From NCBI GenBank assembly GCA_015068165.1, contig SVKZ01000001.1, positions 39,437 through 103,436 on the forward strand: DNA of 64,000 bases, given 5' to 3'. Numbering within the stretch: position 1 is the stretch's first letter; the number at the start of each line of letters is the position of its first letter. The translations under genes and the position numbers were made by a program. The notes beneath the pieces are model-generated. The model was not told the origin of the DNA, made no database searches, and worked only from the letters and a program-made list of their open reading frames with translations. The stretch is from Oscillospiraceae bacterium (GTDB taxonomy: Bacteria; Bacillota; Clostridia; Oscillospirales; Oscillospiraceae). Positions 16,341 to 24,972 of this stretch are shown one piece after another.

Positions 16341-16631
16341 TCATTTTCCTGCAAGGGCTCTTTCCAGCCATACACAGCCAAAATCCAATGCTGTAAAAAG
16401 ACCCTCTTTTTCGCCCTTTTTAACGATGCGGTCTCTGGGCTTTGCCGCAGGATCTGTCAGCTGAAGCTGGACAGACACACGCTTTGCGATTTCCTCGCCA
16501 CCAACATTTTCTGTCTCCAAAATCTGAAGCATTACAATGTGGGAATCTGCCATAGAGCCGTAGTAAATCATATTATCCTTCCGCATAAGGGGATGCCCCT
16601 TATAGGTCAAGACCTTCTTTTCTTCGGACAT
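16341..16631 (-). CDS. Small conserved-looking protein of unknown function, downstream of ireB
   Basis: 96 residues from ATG 16631, which has GAGGAGG 5 nt upstream; the longer frame to 16673 has no RBS. No membrane segment. The sequence (KVLTYKGHPLMRKDNMIYYG, then MLQILETENVGGEEIAKRVSVQLQL) looks like a compact alpha/beta domain. I do not recognise a named family. It is 57 nt after ireB on the same strand and shares its terminator, so the two probably form one transcript. Confidence 0.7.
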   Translation of the reverse strand: MSEEKKVLTYKGHPLMRKDNMIYYGSMADSHIVMLQILETENVGGEEIAKRVSVQLQLTDPAAKPRDRIVKKGEKEGLFTALDFGCVWLERALAGK

Positions 16632-16688
16632 AATAACCTCCTCAAAATTGGTAGGAGGCTTCTGCGGTGGCAAAAGCCTCCCTTAAAA

Positions 16689-16940
16689 TCAGGACTTATC
16701 AGACAGATAGCTCTGCACCAATGTACGCAGAAGCTCGTCCCGGTCAATCTTGCAGATCAGGCTGCGGGCATTCTGATAGTTGGTGATATAGGTGGGATCC
16801 TCCGTGAGAAGATAACCCACAATCTGATTGATAGGATTGTAACCTTTTTCGCTCAAGGCGTCAAAAACGCATTGGAGGATCAAACGCATATTTTCCTTAT
16901 CATCACTGGGGACAGTAAATTTAATTGTATGTTCCGTCAA
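16689..16940 (-). CDS. ireB: IreB family regulatory phosphoprotein (UPF0297/DUF965)
   Basis: 83 residues, TTG start at 16940 with AGGAGG 8 nt upstream. The core KGYNPINQIVGYLLTEDPTYITNYQNARSLI (cut here as KGYNPINQIVGYLL and DPTYITNYQNAR) is the hallmark of IreB/YrzL. In Enterococcus, IreB is a substrate of the Ser/Thr kinase IreK and modulates cephalosporin resistance and envelope metabolism. In many Firmicutes it lies beside alaS and ruvX; here it sits beside pheT and a small unknown gene instead. Confidence 0.92.
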   Translation of the reverse strand: MTEHTIKFTVPSDDKENMRLILQCVFDALSEKGYNPINQIVGYLLTEDPTYITNYQNARSLICKIDRDELLRTLVQSYLSDKS

Positions 16941-16971
16941 GACGCAGACCTCCTTGAGTAGCTTTTTCGTT

Positions 16972-17000
16972 ATTATATCTTATTTTCGGCAGAGTGTAAA
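16972..17000 (-). promoter_or_regulatory. Sigma-A promoter of ireB
   Basis: Minus strand TTTACA (17000-16995), 17-nt spacer, TATAAT (16977-16972), 32 nt before the TTG start. Confidence 0.75.
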
Positions 17001-17025
17001 GGGCTAAACGAAAAATATTTTGAAA

Positions 17026-18021
17026 TTATCGCAGAATTGCACCAAGTTCCTTCTGCAGGGCATCAAGGACGCAGGTAACAACCTTTTCAGAATCGGCATC
17101 TGTGAGAGTGCGATCATCTGCACGAAGAGAGAGGGAGAATGCCATACTCTTTTTCCCTTCAGGGATGTTAGCACCTCGGTAAATGTCAAAAAGGGCAATG
17201 CTCCGCAGTAGTTTCCCTGCAGCCTTTTCCATAACAGCTTCTGCTTGGGCAACAGTGATGGCATCATCGCAAATAATGGCCAGGTCTCTTGTAACAGTGG
17301 GGAATTTGGGCAGAGGCGTATAGGTGGGTTCAGGAAGCTTGAGATCCATCAGGGCCTCCATATTAACTTCTGCGCAGTAAACCGGGCAGCCCATATCGTA
17401 GTTTTCTGCGACTAAGGGATGGATTTGACCAATATAACCTACTGCAATACCGTCAATGGTAATTTCCGCACAGCGACCGGGATGGTAGCTGGGATTATCC
17501 TTGACAGCAGTGTAAGAAGCCTTTTTAACGCGCAGAGCGGAGAAAATGCCCTCCAGTTCACCTTTTACGGAGAAGAAATCTGCGTTCTGACCGTAACTGC
17601 CGAGTACAAGGATCTTCGGCTCGTTGGGCTGAAGCTGACCTGCTACCGGAAGATAGATTTTGGCAAGTTCATAAAGCTTAACATCCTTGTTGCGGTATGC
17701 CATATTCCGGGAGAGAATGTCAAGCATAGAGGGCAGTGCTGTGGTACGCATTACAGAGGTGTCCTCGCCGAGGGGATTCTGGATACGCATCGGATTACGC
17801 AGAGCACTATTCTCAGGAAGCCGGATGCGGTCGAAAATCTCGGGCGAAACGAAGGAATAGGTGATGATTTCGTTGTAACCGAGGGCACGGCAGGCGTTGC
17901 CGCAGGCACTTTCAAAGAGCATTTTGGGGGAATAGCCGCCCTTTGCCGCCATTTTCAGCTGGGTGGTGGGGATTTCGTTATAGCCGAAGGAACGGCCAAC
18001 CTCTTCCGCAATGTCAGCCAT
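17026..18021 (-). CDS. pheT: Phenylalanine--tRNA ligase beta subunit, C-terminal part (frameshifted from the N-terminal part)
   Basis: 331 residues from ATG 18021. Begins MADIAEEVGRSFGYNEIPTT, the end of the B5 domain, then the beta catalytic-like core (LRNPMRIQNPLGEDTSVMR) and the C-terminal anticodon-binding FDX-ACB domain (PKFPTVTRDLAII to LQKELGAILR). It is the -1/+1 continuation of the upstream pheT part: the two sum to about 793 residues, the size of a normal PheT. The junction is TGATG, so the downstream half could be translated by reinitiation, but a single missing base is the simpler explanation. Confidence 0.85.
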   Translation of the reverse strand: MADIAEEVGRSFGYNEIPTTQLKMAAKGGYSPKMLFESACGNACRALGYNEIITYSFVSPEIFDRIRLPENSALRNPMRIQNPLGEDTSVMRTTALPSMLDILSRNMAYRNKDVKLYELAKIYLPVAGQLQPNEPKILVLGSYGQNADFFSVKGELEGIFSALRVKKASYTAVKDNPSYHPGRCAEITIDGIAVGYIGQIHPLVAENYDMGCPVYCAEVNMEALMDLKLPEPTYTPLPKFPTVTRDLAIICDDAITVAQAEAVMEKAAGKLLRSIALFDIYRGANIPEGKKSMAFSLSLRADDRTLTDADSEKVVTCVLDALQKELGAILR

Positions 18022-19409
18022 CAGATTAAGGTCAGGACGCAGGAGGGTACCTGAATATCATCTCCGTCCACAGGCACTTCCAGCAAAGCAAGGTATTTTA
18101 CCATATCTTCCCGGGAAATATCTGTACCAAGTAGCGCATTGATTTTCTCAGGCTCAAGCTTGACGGTTTTAGGGGCGGGAACGTAGTTGATGATGTCAAC
18201 CATACCGTCCATTACATCACCGCAACCGAGGAGCTCTACAAGCTCACAGGCGCGCTCTACAGCAGGAACGGTCATCATCGGGTCGATGTTCTTTTCAAAT
18301 TTACCGGAGGCGTCGGTTCGCATACCCAGCGCTAAGGCGGTTTTGCGGATAGAAGTGCCGTCAAAGTTTGCAGATTCAAATACGACAGTTACGGTATCGT
18401 CAACGATCTCTGAATTTTCACCACCCATAATGCCGGCAAGACCGATGGGACGGTTTTCATCTGCAATGACAAGCATACCGGCATTCAAGGAACGCACATT
18501 GCCGTCCAGAGTTGTCAGGGTTTCGCCCTCTTCTGCCTCGCGAACAATGATCTTACCGGAGTTGACGTACCGGTAATCAAAGGCGTGCATCGGCTGACCA
18601 TACTCAAGCATAATATAGTTGGTAATATCGACTATGTTATTGATAGGACGCACGCCGTTGGCACGGAGGCGCTGACGCATCCACTTGGGGGAAGGACCGA
18701 TCTTTACATTGGTTACCATTCTTGCGGTATAGCGATTGCACAGCGCTTCTGCTGGTACTTCAATGTCCAGCATATCGTACATAGAGCCAGCATTGCTACC
18801 GTTTACCGCAGGGGTGTGATGCTTCATGGGCAGACCGAAAGCAGCAGCGGATTCCCGGGCCAGACCGATGATAGAGTAGCAGTCGGGACGGTTGTTGGTA
18901 ATCTCAAAATCAACCACAGTATCGTCATTTCCAATGACGGTATTGATATCATCGCCGGGCTTGCAATCTTCCTCAATAATCCAAATACCGTCCTCGATGG
19001 CATAGGGGAAATCACCAAGGGTAAGATTCAGCTCTTTCAGAGAGCAAAGCATACCGCAGGAAACCTCGCCGCGGAGTTTGCCTTTTGTGATATGGATGCC
19101 GCCGGGCAGATAGGAGTTGTGCAAGGCGGCGGGAACAAGATCGCCTTCCTTCACATTTTGCGCGCCGGTAACGATCTGCACAGGCTCGTCCTTACCCACA
19201 TCTACCTGACAGACCCACATATGATCAGAATTTTCGTGGCGAACAATGGACAGGATTTTACCCACAACCACATTGCGGATTTCGCTGTCCAGCCGCTCGT
19301 ATGTCTCGACCTTCTGGCCGAAAACGGTAAGTGTATCTACAAATTCTTTATCAGAAATGTGAGACAGGTCAACAAATTCTTCGTTGATCCATTTTCTGTT
19401 AATCTTCAT
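18021..19409 (-). CDS. pheT: Phenylalanine--tRNA ligase beta subunit, N-terminal part (truncated by frameshift)
   Basis: 462 residues, start ATG 19409 with GGAGG upstream, 12 nt after pheS. Contains the EMAP-like tRNA-binding domain (about 39-150), the B3/B4 editing domain (about 205-375) and most of the B5 domain. The frame leaves the family at IQVPSCVLTLI-stop, where PheT should read VPS-(F/W)-RPDL. Reading TGCGTCCTGACC one base shifted restores RPDLNLMADIAEE, so one base is missing after the VPS codons. Either a real mutation or a sequencing/assembly error; pheT is normally essential. Confidence 0.85.
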   Translation of the reverse strand: MKINRKWINEEFVDLSHISDKEFVDTLTVFGQKVETYERLDSEIRNVVVGKILSIVRHENSDHMWVCQVDVGKDEPVQIVTGAQNVKEGDLVPAALHNSYLPGGIHITKGKLRGEVSCGMLCSLKELNLTLGDFPYAIEDGIWIIEEDCKPGDDINTVIGNDDTVVDFEITNNRPDCYSIIGLARESAAAFGLPMKHHTPAVNGSNAGSMYDMLDIEVPAEALCNRYTARMVTNVKIGPSPKWMRQRLRANGVRPINNIVDITNYIMLEYGQPMHAFDYRYVNSGKIIVREAEEGETLTTLDGNVRSLNAGMLVIADENRPIGLAGIMGGENSEIVDDTVTVVFESANFDGTSIRKTALALGMRTDASGKFEKNIDPMMTVPAVERACELVELLGCGDVMDGMVDIINYVPAPKTVKLEPEKINALLGTDISREDMVKYLALLEVPVDGDDIQVPSCVLTLI

Positions 19410-19421
19410 AGTAGAACCTCC

Positions 19422-20465
19422 TTAGAACTGGTTCAGGAAACGAACGTCGTTGTCGAAAATCAGGCGTAGGTCGTTGATCTTTCTGCGGCCCATTGCCATT
19501 CTCTCAAGACCCATACCAAAGGCAAAGCCCGAGTACTTCTCGGGGTCAATGCCGCAGCCTTCCAGAACCTTGGGATGAACCATACCGGCACCCAACAGCT
19601 CAATCCAGCCTTCTCCGTGGCAGGTGGAACAGACTTGACCGTCAACCTCACCGGTGCCGTGGCACTTGTGGCACTGCATATCCATTTCGCAACTGGGTTC
19701 TGTAAAGGGGAAGTGGTGAGGACGGAAGCGCATCTGAGCATCTTCGCCATAGAGGCTTCTCATTAGGGTGATCAGTGCGGCTTTTAGGTTACCCATTGTG
19801 ATATGTTCATCAATCACAAGCCCCTCAATTTGGTGGAACATAGGGGAGTGGGTTGCATCCGCTTCGTCTTTACGGTACACACGGCCGGGAGCCAAAATGC
19901 AGATAGGGGGCTTTGCGTTCTCCATTGCACGGATTTGCATCGGGCTGGTCTGGGTGCGAAGCAGAAGGGAGTCGTCATCGGTAAAATAGAAGGTATCGGA
20001 GCGGTCCCGGGCAGGGTGTCCCTCCTCGGTATTCAGACGTGTGAAATTATATTCAGCAAGTTCAACCTCGGGACCCTCAATGATCGTATAACCGCGGCTG
20101 ACAAACAAAGCTTTAATCTCCTGAAGAACCTGATTCATAGGATGTTCCTTGCCCATAATCACAGGGGTTCCGGGTATAGTAACATCCAAGCTTTCTTCCG
20201 CGAGCTTTTTCTCAAGAACTGCTGCATTTACGGCAGCCTTTCTTTCTTCCAATTTAATTTCGATCTCATTTCGGACAGCATTAGCAACCTGACCCATAAC
20301 GGGGCGTTCCTCCGGTGTCAGCTTGCCCATCAGTTTTAGTACTGCGGTAAGTTCACCTTTTTTTCCAAGGTATTTTATACGAAGATCTTCAAGAACTGCA
20401 GGGGAATCTGCCTCGTTCAGCGCAGCAATCGCCTGTTGGCGGATGTGCTCTAACTGTTGTTTCAT
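19422..20465 (-). CDS. pheS: Phenylalanine--tRNA ligase alpha subunit
   Basis: 347 residues. Catalytic subunit charging tRNA-Phe as a PheS2-PheT2 tetramer. N-terminal coiled coil (1-85), class II motif 2 FRPHHFPFTEPSCEMD and motif 3 GFAFGMGLERMAM are intact. A CxxC pair insert (CHKCHGTG, CSTCHGEGW) precedes ELLGAGMVHPKVL, as in other clostridial PheS. RBS GGAAGGAG. It is controlled by the Phe T-box immediately upstream and followed by pheT. Confidence 0.96.
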   Translation of the reverse strand: MKQQLEHIRQQAIAALNEADSPAVLEDLRIKYLGKKGELTAVLKLMGKLTPEERPVMGQVANAVRNEIEIKLEERKAAVNAAVLEKKLAEESLDVTIPGTPVIMGKEHPMNQVLQEIKALFVSRGYTIIEGPEVELAEYNFTRLNTEEGHPARDRSDTFYFTDDDSLLLRTQTSPMQIRAMENAKPPICILAPGRVYRKDEADATHSPMFHQIEGLVIDEHITMGNLKAALITLMRSLYGEDAQMRFRPHHFPFTEPSCEMDMQCHKCHGTGEVDGQVCSTCHGEGWIELLGAGMVHPKVLEGCGIDPEKYSGFAFGMGLERMAMGRRKINDLRLIFDNDVRFLNQF

Positions 20466-20487
20466 AGTAATTCTCCTTCCAAATAAT

Positions 20488-20745
20488 AAAAAACACCTTC
20501 ATCCCGGTTCGGGACGAAGGATAACCTCCGCGGTACCACCCGCAATTCGCCGTATGGCGCAGCTCATCGGTGCAAACACACCTGCGATTTTTAACGGAAT
20601 CACCCGACGCACCCTACTGAAAGTTCAGGTGAGCAACTCGTGGGGGAAAGCCCGTTGCTGCACGTAAGCGGTTTCCACCATCCCGCTCTCTCTATGATTA
20701 CGCAAACCAGCAAAAGACAACCCAGTCAATGCATTTATCTATTTC
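20488..20745 (-). promoter_or_regulatory. T-box riboswitch of pheST (specifier UUC, Phe)
   Basis: Minus strand leader of about 260 nt. The T-box GGGTGGTACCGCGG (20541-20528) is exact. It is followed by the terminator CCTTCGTCCCG / CGGGATGAAGG (20520-20496) with a T6 tract. The AGAGAG element and GGTGGAAACC distal loop of stem I lie near 20690-20660. The likely specifier TTC (20648-20646) is 16 nt before CCTGAA and the AGTA S-turn of stem II, the same spacing as in the valS T-box. Uncharged tRNA-Phe would relieve termination. Confidence 0.92.
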
Positions 20746-20751
20746 TGATTA

Positions 20752-20780
20752 AGAATAACACATAAATTTTGAAAAGGCAA
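20752..20780 (-). promoter_or_regulatory. Sigma-A promoter of the pheST T-box operon
   Basis: Minus strand TTGCCT (20780-20775), 17-nt spacer, TATTCT (20757-20752) with an extended TGT. Confidence 0.65.
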
Positions 20781-20855
20781 GTGTTTATTTACGTATAAGT
20801 GCACTATTTTTCGAATAAAAATGTTACCAAGACACTTAACTTAGGGAGGAAATTT

Positions 20856-21416
20856 ATGAAACGGCTAATTTACCTAATCTTTATAATTTGTCTGCTTTGC
20901 GGATGCCAAGAGGGCGATATACAAATGGATATGGCATTGAATTTTAGACAAAAGCTTCTTGCAGGGAACGGATGTTCTTTTGTTGCTGAGATCACAGCGG
21001 ATTACGGCGATATGATCTATCAGTTTTCTATGTGCTGTCAGGGCGATCGGCAAGGAAATCTTGTGTTTTCCGTAACCGAACCGGAAAGCATTTCCGGTAT
21101 TACCGGAACGATAACAGAAACCGGCGGACATCTTACCTTTGATGGAACGGCGTTGTCTTTTGCAACAATTGCAGATGGGCAGGTTACGCCTGTTACAGCA
21201 CCTTGGCTTTTTCTAAAGACCTTACGTAGCGGTTACATAGTTTCCTATGCATCTGTTGAGGATTCAACCTATCTGCAGATTGATGACAGCTATCATGATA
21301 AGGCGTTGCATTTAGATATTTGGCTGGATGGGGAGAATGTACCCGTTCGAGGGGAGATTCTTTGGGAAGGAAGACGGATTTTGTCAATAGTCGTGAAGGA
21401 TTTCCTAATTTTGTAA
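20856..21416 (+). CDS. Putative lipoprotein of unknown function
   Basis: 186 residues from ATG 20856 with GGGAGG 6 nt upstream; the open frame extends to 20799 without an RBS. A lipoprotein signal peptide ends at the lipobox LLCGC (Cys about 17). The mature part is mostly beta-strand-like (FVAEITADYGDMIYQFSM, NLVFSVTEPESISGITGTI), resembling LolA-like lipid-binding folds, but I see no diagnostic motif. It lies divergent to pheST and upstream of mazF. Confidence 0.7.
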   Translation: MKRLIYLIFIICLLCGCQEGDIQMDMALNFRQKLLAGNGCSFVAEITADYGDMIYQFSMCCQGDRQGNLVFSVTEPESISGITGTITETGGHLTFDGTALSFATIADGQVTPVTAPWLFLKTLRSGYIVSYASVEDSTYLQIDDSYHDKALHLDIWLDGENVPVRGEILWEGRRILSIVVKDFLIL

Positions 21417-21553
21417 CCACTTGTCGTTTCTTGCATAGGATAAATCACAGATGCTACCGTATATTTTCCTTTTGTGCGTGGGAGAATATCATCAGCCGCG
21501 TTACATATGGACATTAATGGTAGCGTTGGCAATGATTTCTCCGGAGTGTGAAA

Positions 21554-21928
21554 ATGATGGACAGTACCGTCAGACGTGGTGATATATTCTATGCAGACCT
21601 ATCCCCGGTGATAGGCAGTGAACAAGGTGGCACACGGCCGGTCCTTATTGTGCAAAATGATACAGGAAACCGATATTCTCCAACGGTAATTGCGGCGGCG
21701 ATCACAAGCCAAACAGGGAAGGCAAGACTGCCTACACATATCAATATTTCTGGTGGCAGTGTGGGACTCAGCAAGGACTCGGTTATTCTCTTAGAACAAA
21801 TACGCACCATTGATAAGCGCAGATTGCGAGAGCATATGGGAAAACTGGATGATCAGCATATGCTGCTTGTTGATGAGGCAATCGCTGTAAGCTTTGGCCT
21901 TCAGGACAACAGATTTTCGCATCAATAA
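21554..21928 (+). CDS. mazF: MazF/NdoA family endoribonuclease toxin
   Basis: 124 residues from ATG 21554 (CCGGAG 7 nt upstream; ATG 21557 is possible). The sequence closely follows Bacillus Ndo[21 protein letters not shown], then [20 protein letters not shown] and [16 protein letters not shown], with the catalytic Arg and Thr regions intact, and [17 protein letters not shown] near the end. Cleaves mRNA at short single-stranded sites. No MazE-like antitoxin ORF lies upstream (21417-21553) or downstream, so it is an orphan here; the antitoxin may be elsewhere or lost. Confidence 0.93.
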   Translation: MMDSTVRRGDIFYADLSPVIGSEQGGTRPVLIVQNDTGNRYSPTVIAAAITSQTGKARLPTHINISGGSVGLSKDSVILLEQIRTIDKRRLREHMGKLDDQHMLLVDEAIAVSFGLQDNRFSHQ

Positions 21929-21962
21929 ATGTCCCCTCGTTCGAGCAGAACGGGGGGCATTT
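21927..21962. terminator. Hairpin between convergent mazF and the GerMN gene
   Basis: AAATGtCCCCtCGTTC / GAACGGGGGGCATTT with a GAGCA loop, starting in the mazF stop codon. A/T-rich flanks allow it to act in both directions. Confidence 0.65.
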
Positions 21963-21992
21963 ATTGTTGTGTGGTTGCACTTTGTTAGGCTG

Positions 21993-22496
21993 CTACTCGG
22001 CCGGCGGGACAGTATGGGAATCGATAAGCAAAATCTGATCCTGCGTGAGTGTAACAAACCTTTTAACCTCATTATCCGCATCCAAAACATTGATTTCCAC
22101 TGAATTGAGTCCTGTATAAGTAAGAATGGTCATAGCGATACAGGATGTGGCGATCGTGAATGGCATTCCGATTAGTTCGTTAAAATGATGACTCAGGTAT
22201 ATGTGGATGCGACCGTCAGAAACAGTGTAGTCGATCAGACTGCACCCAACAGGGAAGGGGGAGTAAAGGCCACTATTATTCGGCCCCTCTAAATAATGCG
22301 TAAGAAGCTCTCTATCTGAGGAAAATTCTTCACCTTCCCGTAATTCATATGAAAGAACACGATTACCGGTTGAAAGATCAAAGGAAATCAACGGGTAATA
22401 GAAGTAAACCGGCTTCGTATAAAAGCTTTCAGACTGATTCCAGCAACCTGAGAGGAGAATTACGCAGATGAGAACTGCGGAAAACAATCGTTTCAT
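21993..22496 (-). CDS. GerMN-domain lipoprotein
   Basis: 167 residues. A lipoprotein signal ends at LLSGC (Cys about 18). The mature part is a single GerMN domain: VYFYYPLISFD, then LLTHYLEGPNNSGLYSPFP, and IHIYLSHHFNELIGMP followed by IAMTILTYTGLNSVEINV. GerMN domains occur in the spore protein GerM and in actinobacterial LpqB. The ATG overlaps the kinase stop codon (ATGA), so it is co-translated with the upstream two-component system, which suggests it modulates that sensor at the outer face of the membrane (inference). Confidence 0.85.
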   Translation of the reverse strand: MKRLFSAVLICVILLSGCWNQSESFYTKPVYFYYPLISFDLSTGNRVLSYELREGEEFSSDRELLTHYLEGPNNSGLYSPFPVGCSLIDYTVSDGRIHIYLSHHFNELIGMPFTIATSCIAMTILTYTGLNSVEINVLDADNEVKRFVTLTQDQILLIDSHTVPPAE

Positions 22497-23929
22497 ATTT
22501 CGTCCTCCTTGTTGTGTACTGGAAAATGCAGAGTAAATACGGTACCGGCGCCAACTGTGCTTTCCACAGCAATATCACCCTTATGCTTGCGAACGAGTTC
22601 TTTTACAATGCTAAGGCCAAGACCGCTTCCTCCGGTCGACCGGGAACGGGCTTTGTCCACACGATAGAACCGGTCAAAAATGTAGGGTAATGACTCTTCG
22701 GGAATGCCGTTTCCTTCATCCCTGACAGTCAGTATTGCGGTATCTTCTGTTCTTTCAAGTATAATATACAGATTTCCGCCCGGTTTGTTGTATTTAATAC
22801 CGTTTTCTATTAAATTAAATATAATCTGATATAGGTCATCTTCGCTGGCAAGAACAGGGCAGGTGTCTGTTAAGCGTGTCTGTATTTTAACATTTTGTAT
22901 TTCTGCCAGAGGGGAGAGCATACGGATAGCCCGATGTGCTGTGGATGCCATTTCTATAATTTGGGAGCTTTCAATCAGGTTTGCATCCGCTTTGGAAAGA
23001 GACAGTAGCTTCTGCGACATTCTGTTTAGACGGTCTGCTTCATTGCCAATATCCTCTACAAATTCCCGGACAGTATCCATATCCATCTCATTTTGCAAAA
23101 TGGAATCTGAAAGAAGCTTGATGGAGGCAAGAGGCGTTTTGAGCTCGTGGGAAGCATTAGAAACAAACTGCTTACGGGTGTCCTCCATTGCCTGAAGGCG
23201 GGTAAGAAGTTCGTTAAATTCTTGACCCAATATCGCAATTTCGTTATTACCCTTTACCTCTACGCGGTGGGAGTATTCACCCTCACGAATGGTATTCATA
23301 GAATATATAAGGTGATTGACACGCTTTGTGAAGGCCCTGGAAAGAAGAAGGGAGAATAATATAACGGCAAGCTCAAGGAGCATAGTAATTGTCAGTACAT
23401 TTTTTTGAATAGAGGCAATCAGTGCGCCCTGCGTTGCATCATACTCCGTCAGGTATACGCATCCAAGTAAGGAGCCGTAAGACATAATGGGCGAAGCTGC
23501 ACGGGAAAACATTTTGCCATCCTGATAATCGGATATGAAGACATCATACCCGTTCAAAGCCTGTACGACCTCCGGAAGCAAAATGTTACAGTCAACTGCA
23601 GAGGCAGAGTGCAGCGAGTCATAAATCGCCATACCGTTGCTGTCTGTGATAATTAACCGCGTTACACGCAATGTACCCATTTTCTGCACTGTATTCGTTA
23701 CATTGTCGGGCGTGATCACAGGCAATGCCTGAATTTCCGTAGCAATCAAATGGCAACGTTCGATCATTGTCGCTTCTTTGTTTTTGCTGATCATATTCTG
23801 ACTGGAGTTGGAAATATAGATATTCAAAAACAGCATCACAAACATAGAGACCGTTACATAAATGAGTGCCACCTGAAAATGTGTACTGATATGCCGTTTT
23901 CTGTTATTGTTTGCGGAAAAAATAGCCAA
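22493..23929 (-). CDS. Two-component sensor histidine kinase
   Basis: 478 residues from a TTG at 23929 that overlaps the response regulator by 26 nt; coupling probably replaces a strong RBS. Transmembrane helices lie at about 20-42 and 180-200 around an extracellular PAS/Cache-like sensor. Then come HAMP (about 200-255), HisKA with the phospho-acceptor in SNASHELKTPLASIK, and HATPase_c with NLIENGIKYNKPGG (N box), VRDEGNGIPE (G1) and GSGLGLSIVKELV (G2). It acts with the OmpR-type regulator just upstream. The stimulus is unknown. Confidence 0.93.
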   Translation of the reverse strand: MAIFSANNNRKRHISTHFQVALIYVTVSMFVMLFLNIYISNSSQNMISKNKEATMIERCHLIATEIQALPVITPDNVTNTVQKMGTLRVTRLIITDSNGMAIYDSLHSASAVDCNILLPEVVQALNGYDVFISDYQDGKMFSRAASPIMSYGSLLGCVYLTEYDATQGALIASIQKNVLTITMLLELAVILFSLLLSRAFTKRVNHLIYSMNTIREGEYSHRVEVKGNNEIAILGQEFNELLTRLQAMEDTRKQFVSNASHELKTPLASIKLLSDSILQNEMDMDTVREFVEDIGNEADRLNRMSQKLLSLSKADANLIESSQIIEMASTAHRAIRMLSPLAEIQNVKIQTRLTDTCPVLASEDDLYQIIFNLIENGIKYNKPGGNLYIILERTEDTAILTVRDEGNGIPEESLPYIFDRFYRVDKARSRSTGGSGLGLSIVKELVRKHKGDIAVESTVGAGTVFTLHFPVHNKEDEI

Positions 23930-24581
23930 CGCCCCATTTCGTCATAAGGTACTGCGGCTCTGCCGGATCGTCTTCAAGTTTCTCGCGCAGTCTGCGAATG
24001 TGAACATCTACAGTGCGAATATCACTTCTGTACTCATAAGACCAGACGCTGTCGAGTAAATTCTCCCGTGAATACACCTTGTTCGGGTTTTTCATAAGAA
24101 ATTCGATCATATCATATTCCCGTGCGGTCAGATCGACCAGTTGACCGGATTTGTATGCGTTTCGGGCATCAAGATCCAGTGTAATATTGCCGATCGTCAA
24201 GGTGTTACCGTGTTCAGCGCCGGTTGCACTGCGACGGAGCAATGCGCGTATCCGTGCCTTTAGTTCAAGAATATTAAAAGGTTTTGTAATGTAATCGTCA
24301 GCCCCGTTTTCGAAGCCCATCAGTTTGTCAATATCATCGGTCTTAGCAGTCAGAAGAATAATTGGCACATTGGAGAACTCCCTGATCTGGGCGCATGCCA
24401 CAAGTCCGTCTAAATTCGGCATCATTACATCGAGAATGATCAGATCCGGTTGTTCCTGTTTCGCCAGTTCTACCGCCTCAAGACCGTCTTTCCCGGTAAC
24501 GGTTTTGTAACCGTCATTTTGCAGGTTAAAGCGTATGCCTTTGACTAAAAGCTCTTCGTCATCTACGATCAATATTTTCAT
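23904..24581 (-). CDS. OmpR/PhoB-family response regulator
   Basis: 225 residues. The receiver domain has the acidic pair D7-D8, phospho-acceptor D51 in IILDVMMPNLDG, switch Thr in ILLTAKT and KPFN lysine. The winged-helix DNA-binding domain (about 130-225) ends with VYSRENLLDSVWSYEYRSD and VDVHIRRLREKLEDDP. Its ATG overlaps the comEA stop by 4 nt, so comEA, regulator, kinase and GerMN lipoprotein form one operon. Sequence style resembles WalR/PhoP, but the target genes cannot be told. Confidence 0.94.
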   Translation of the reverse strand: MKILIVDDEELLVKGIRFNLQNDGYKTVTGKDGLEAVELAKQEQPDLIILDVMMPNLDGLVACAQIREFSNVPIILLTAKTDDIDKLMGFENGADDYITKPFNILELKARIRALLRRSATGAEHGNTLTIGNITLDLDARNAYKSGQLVDLTAREYDMIEFLMKNPNKVYSRENLLDSVWSYEYRSDIRTVDVHIRRLREKLEDDPAEPQYLMTKWGVGYFFRKQ

Positions 24582-24955
24582 TTTTGACCTCCAACAGTAA
24601 TATATGGGATAATTTCTTTTAGCTTCTTTTCGCCGATTCCCGAGACCTTCAGTAAATCTTCAATACTTTCAAAAGGACCGTAAGTGTTGCGGAAATCAAC
24701 AATATTCTGGGCCAGTACCTTACCAATGCCGGGAAGATCGTCCAAAATTTCAGGTTCGGCTGTGTTAATATCAATCCTCCGATGAGATGATCCGCCTATC
24801 TGCCCAGAGGTGTTGTCCGAATCTGACCCAGCTGCAAATTGGGATTCCAGCTGTATTCTGTCTCCGGCAGAAATCCGTCCGATAAATACGCCGATTAAAA
24901 TGGCGATGCATATGAAGGCCGGGACAAGGATTGTCCAAATATTGGATTTTTTCAT
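24578..24955 (-). CDS. ComEA-like helix-hairpin-helix DNA-binding protein
   Basis: 125 residues from ATG 24955 (GGAGG 11 nt upstream; an in-frame ATG at 24973 has none). One N-terminal helix anchors it, followed by a low-complexity linker and a C-terminal pair of HhH motifs (RIDINTAEPEILDDLPGIGK, then EDLLKVSGIGEKKLKEI). ComEA binds incoming DNA at the outer face of the membrane during transformation. No comEC follows; instead it leads a two-component operon, so a competence role is not certain. Confidence 0.85.
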   Translation of the reverse strand: MKKSNIWTILVPAFICIAILIGVFIGRISAGDRIQLESQFAAGSDSDNTSGQIGGSSHRRIDINTAEPEILDDLPGIGKVLAQNIVDFRNTYGPFESIEDLLKVSGIGEKKLKEIIPYITVGGQK

Positions 24956-24972
24956 ATCCGGATGATCCTCCA

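Noticed and set aside
18585..19469. 294-codon + strand frame antisense to pheT
   Set aside because: Shadow of the conserved pheT/pheS coding region on the opposite strand.
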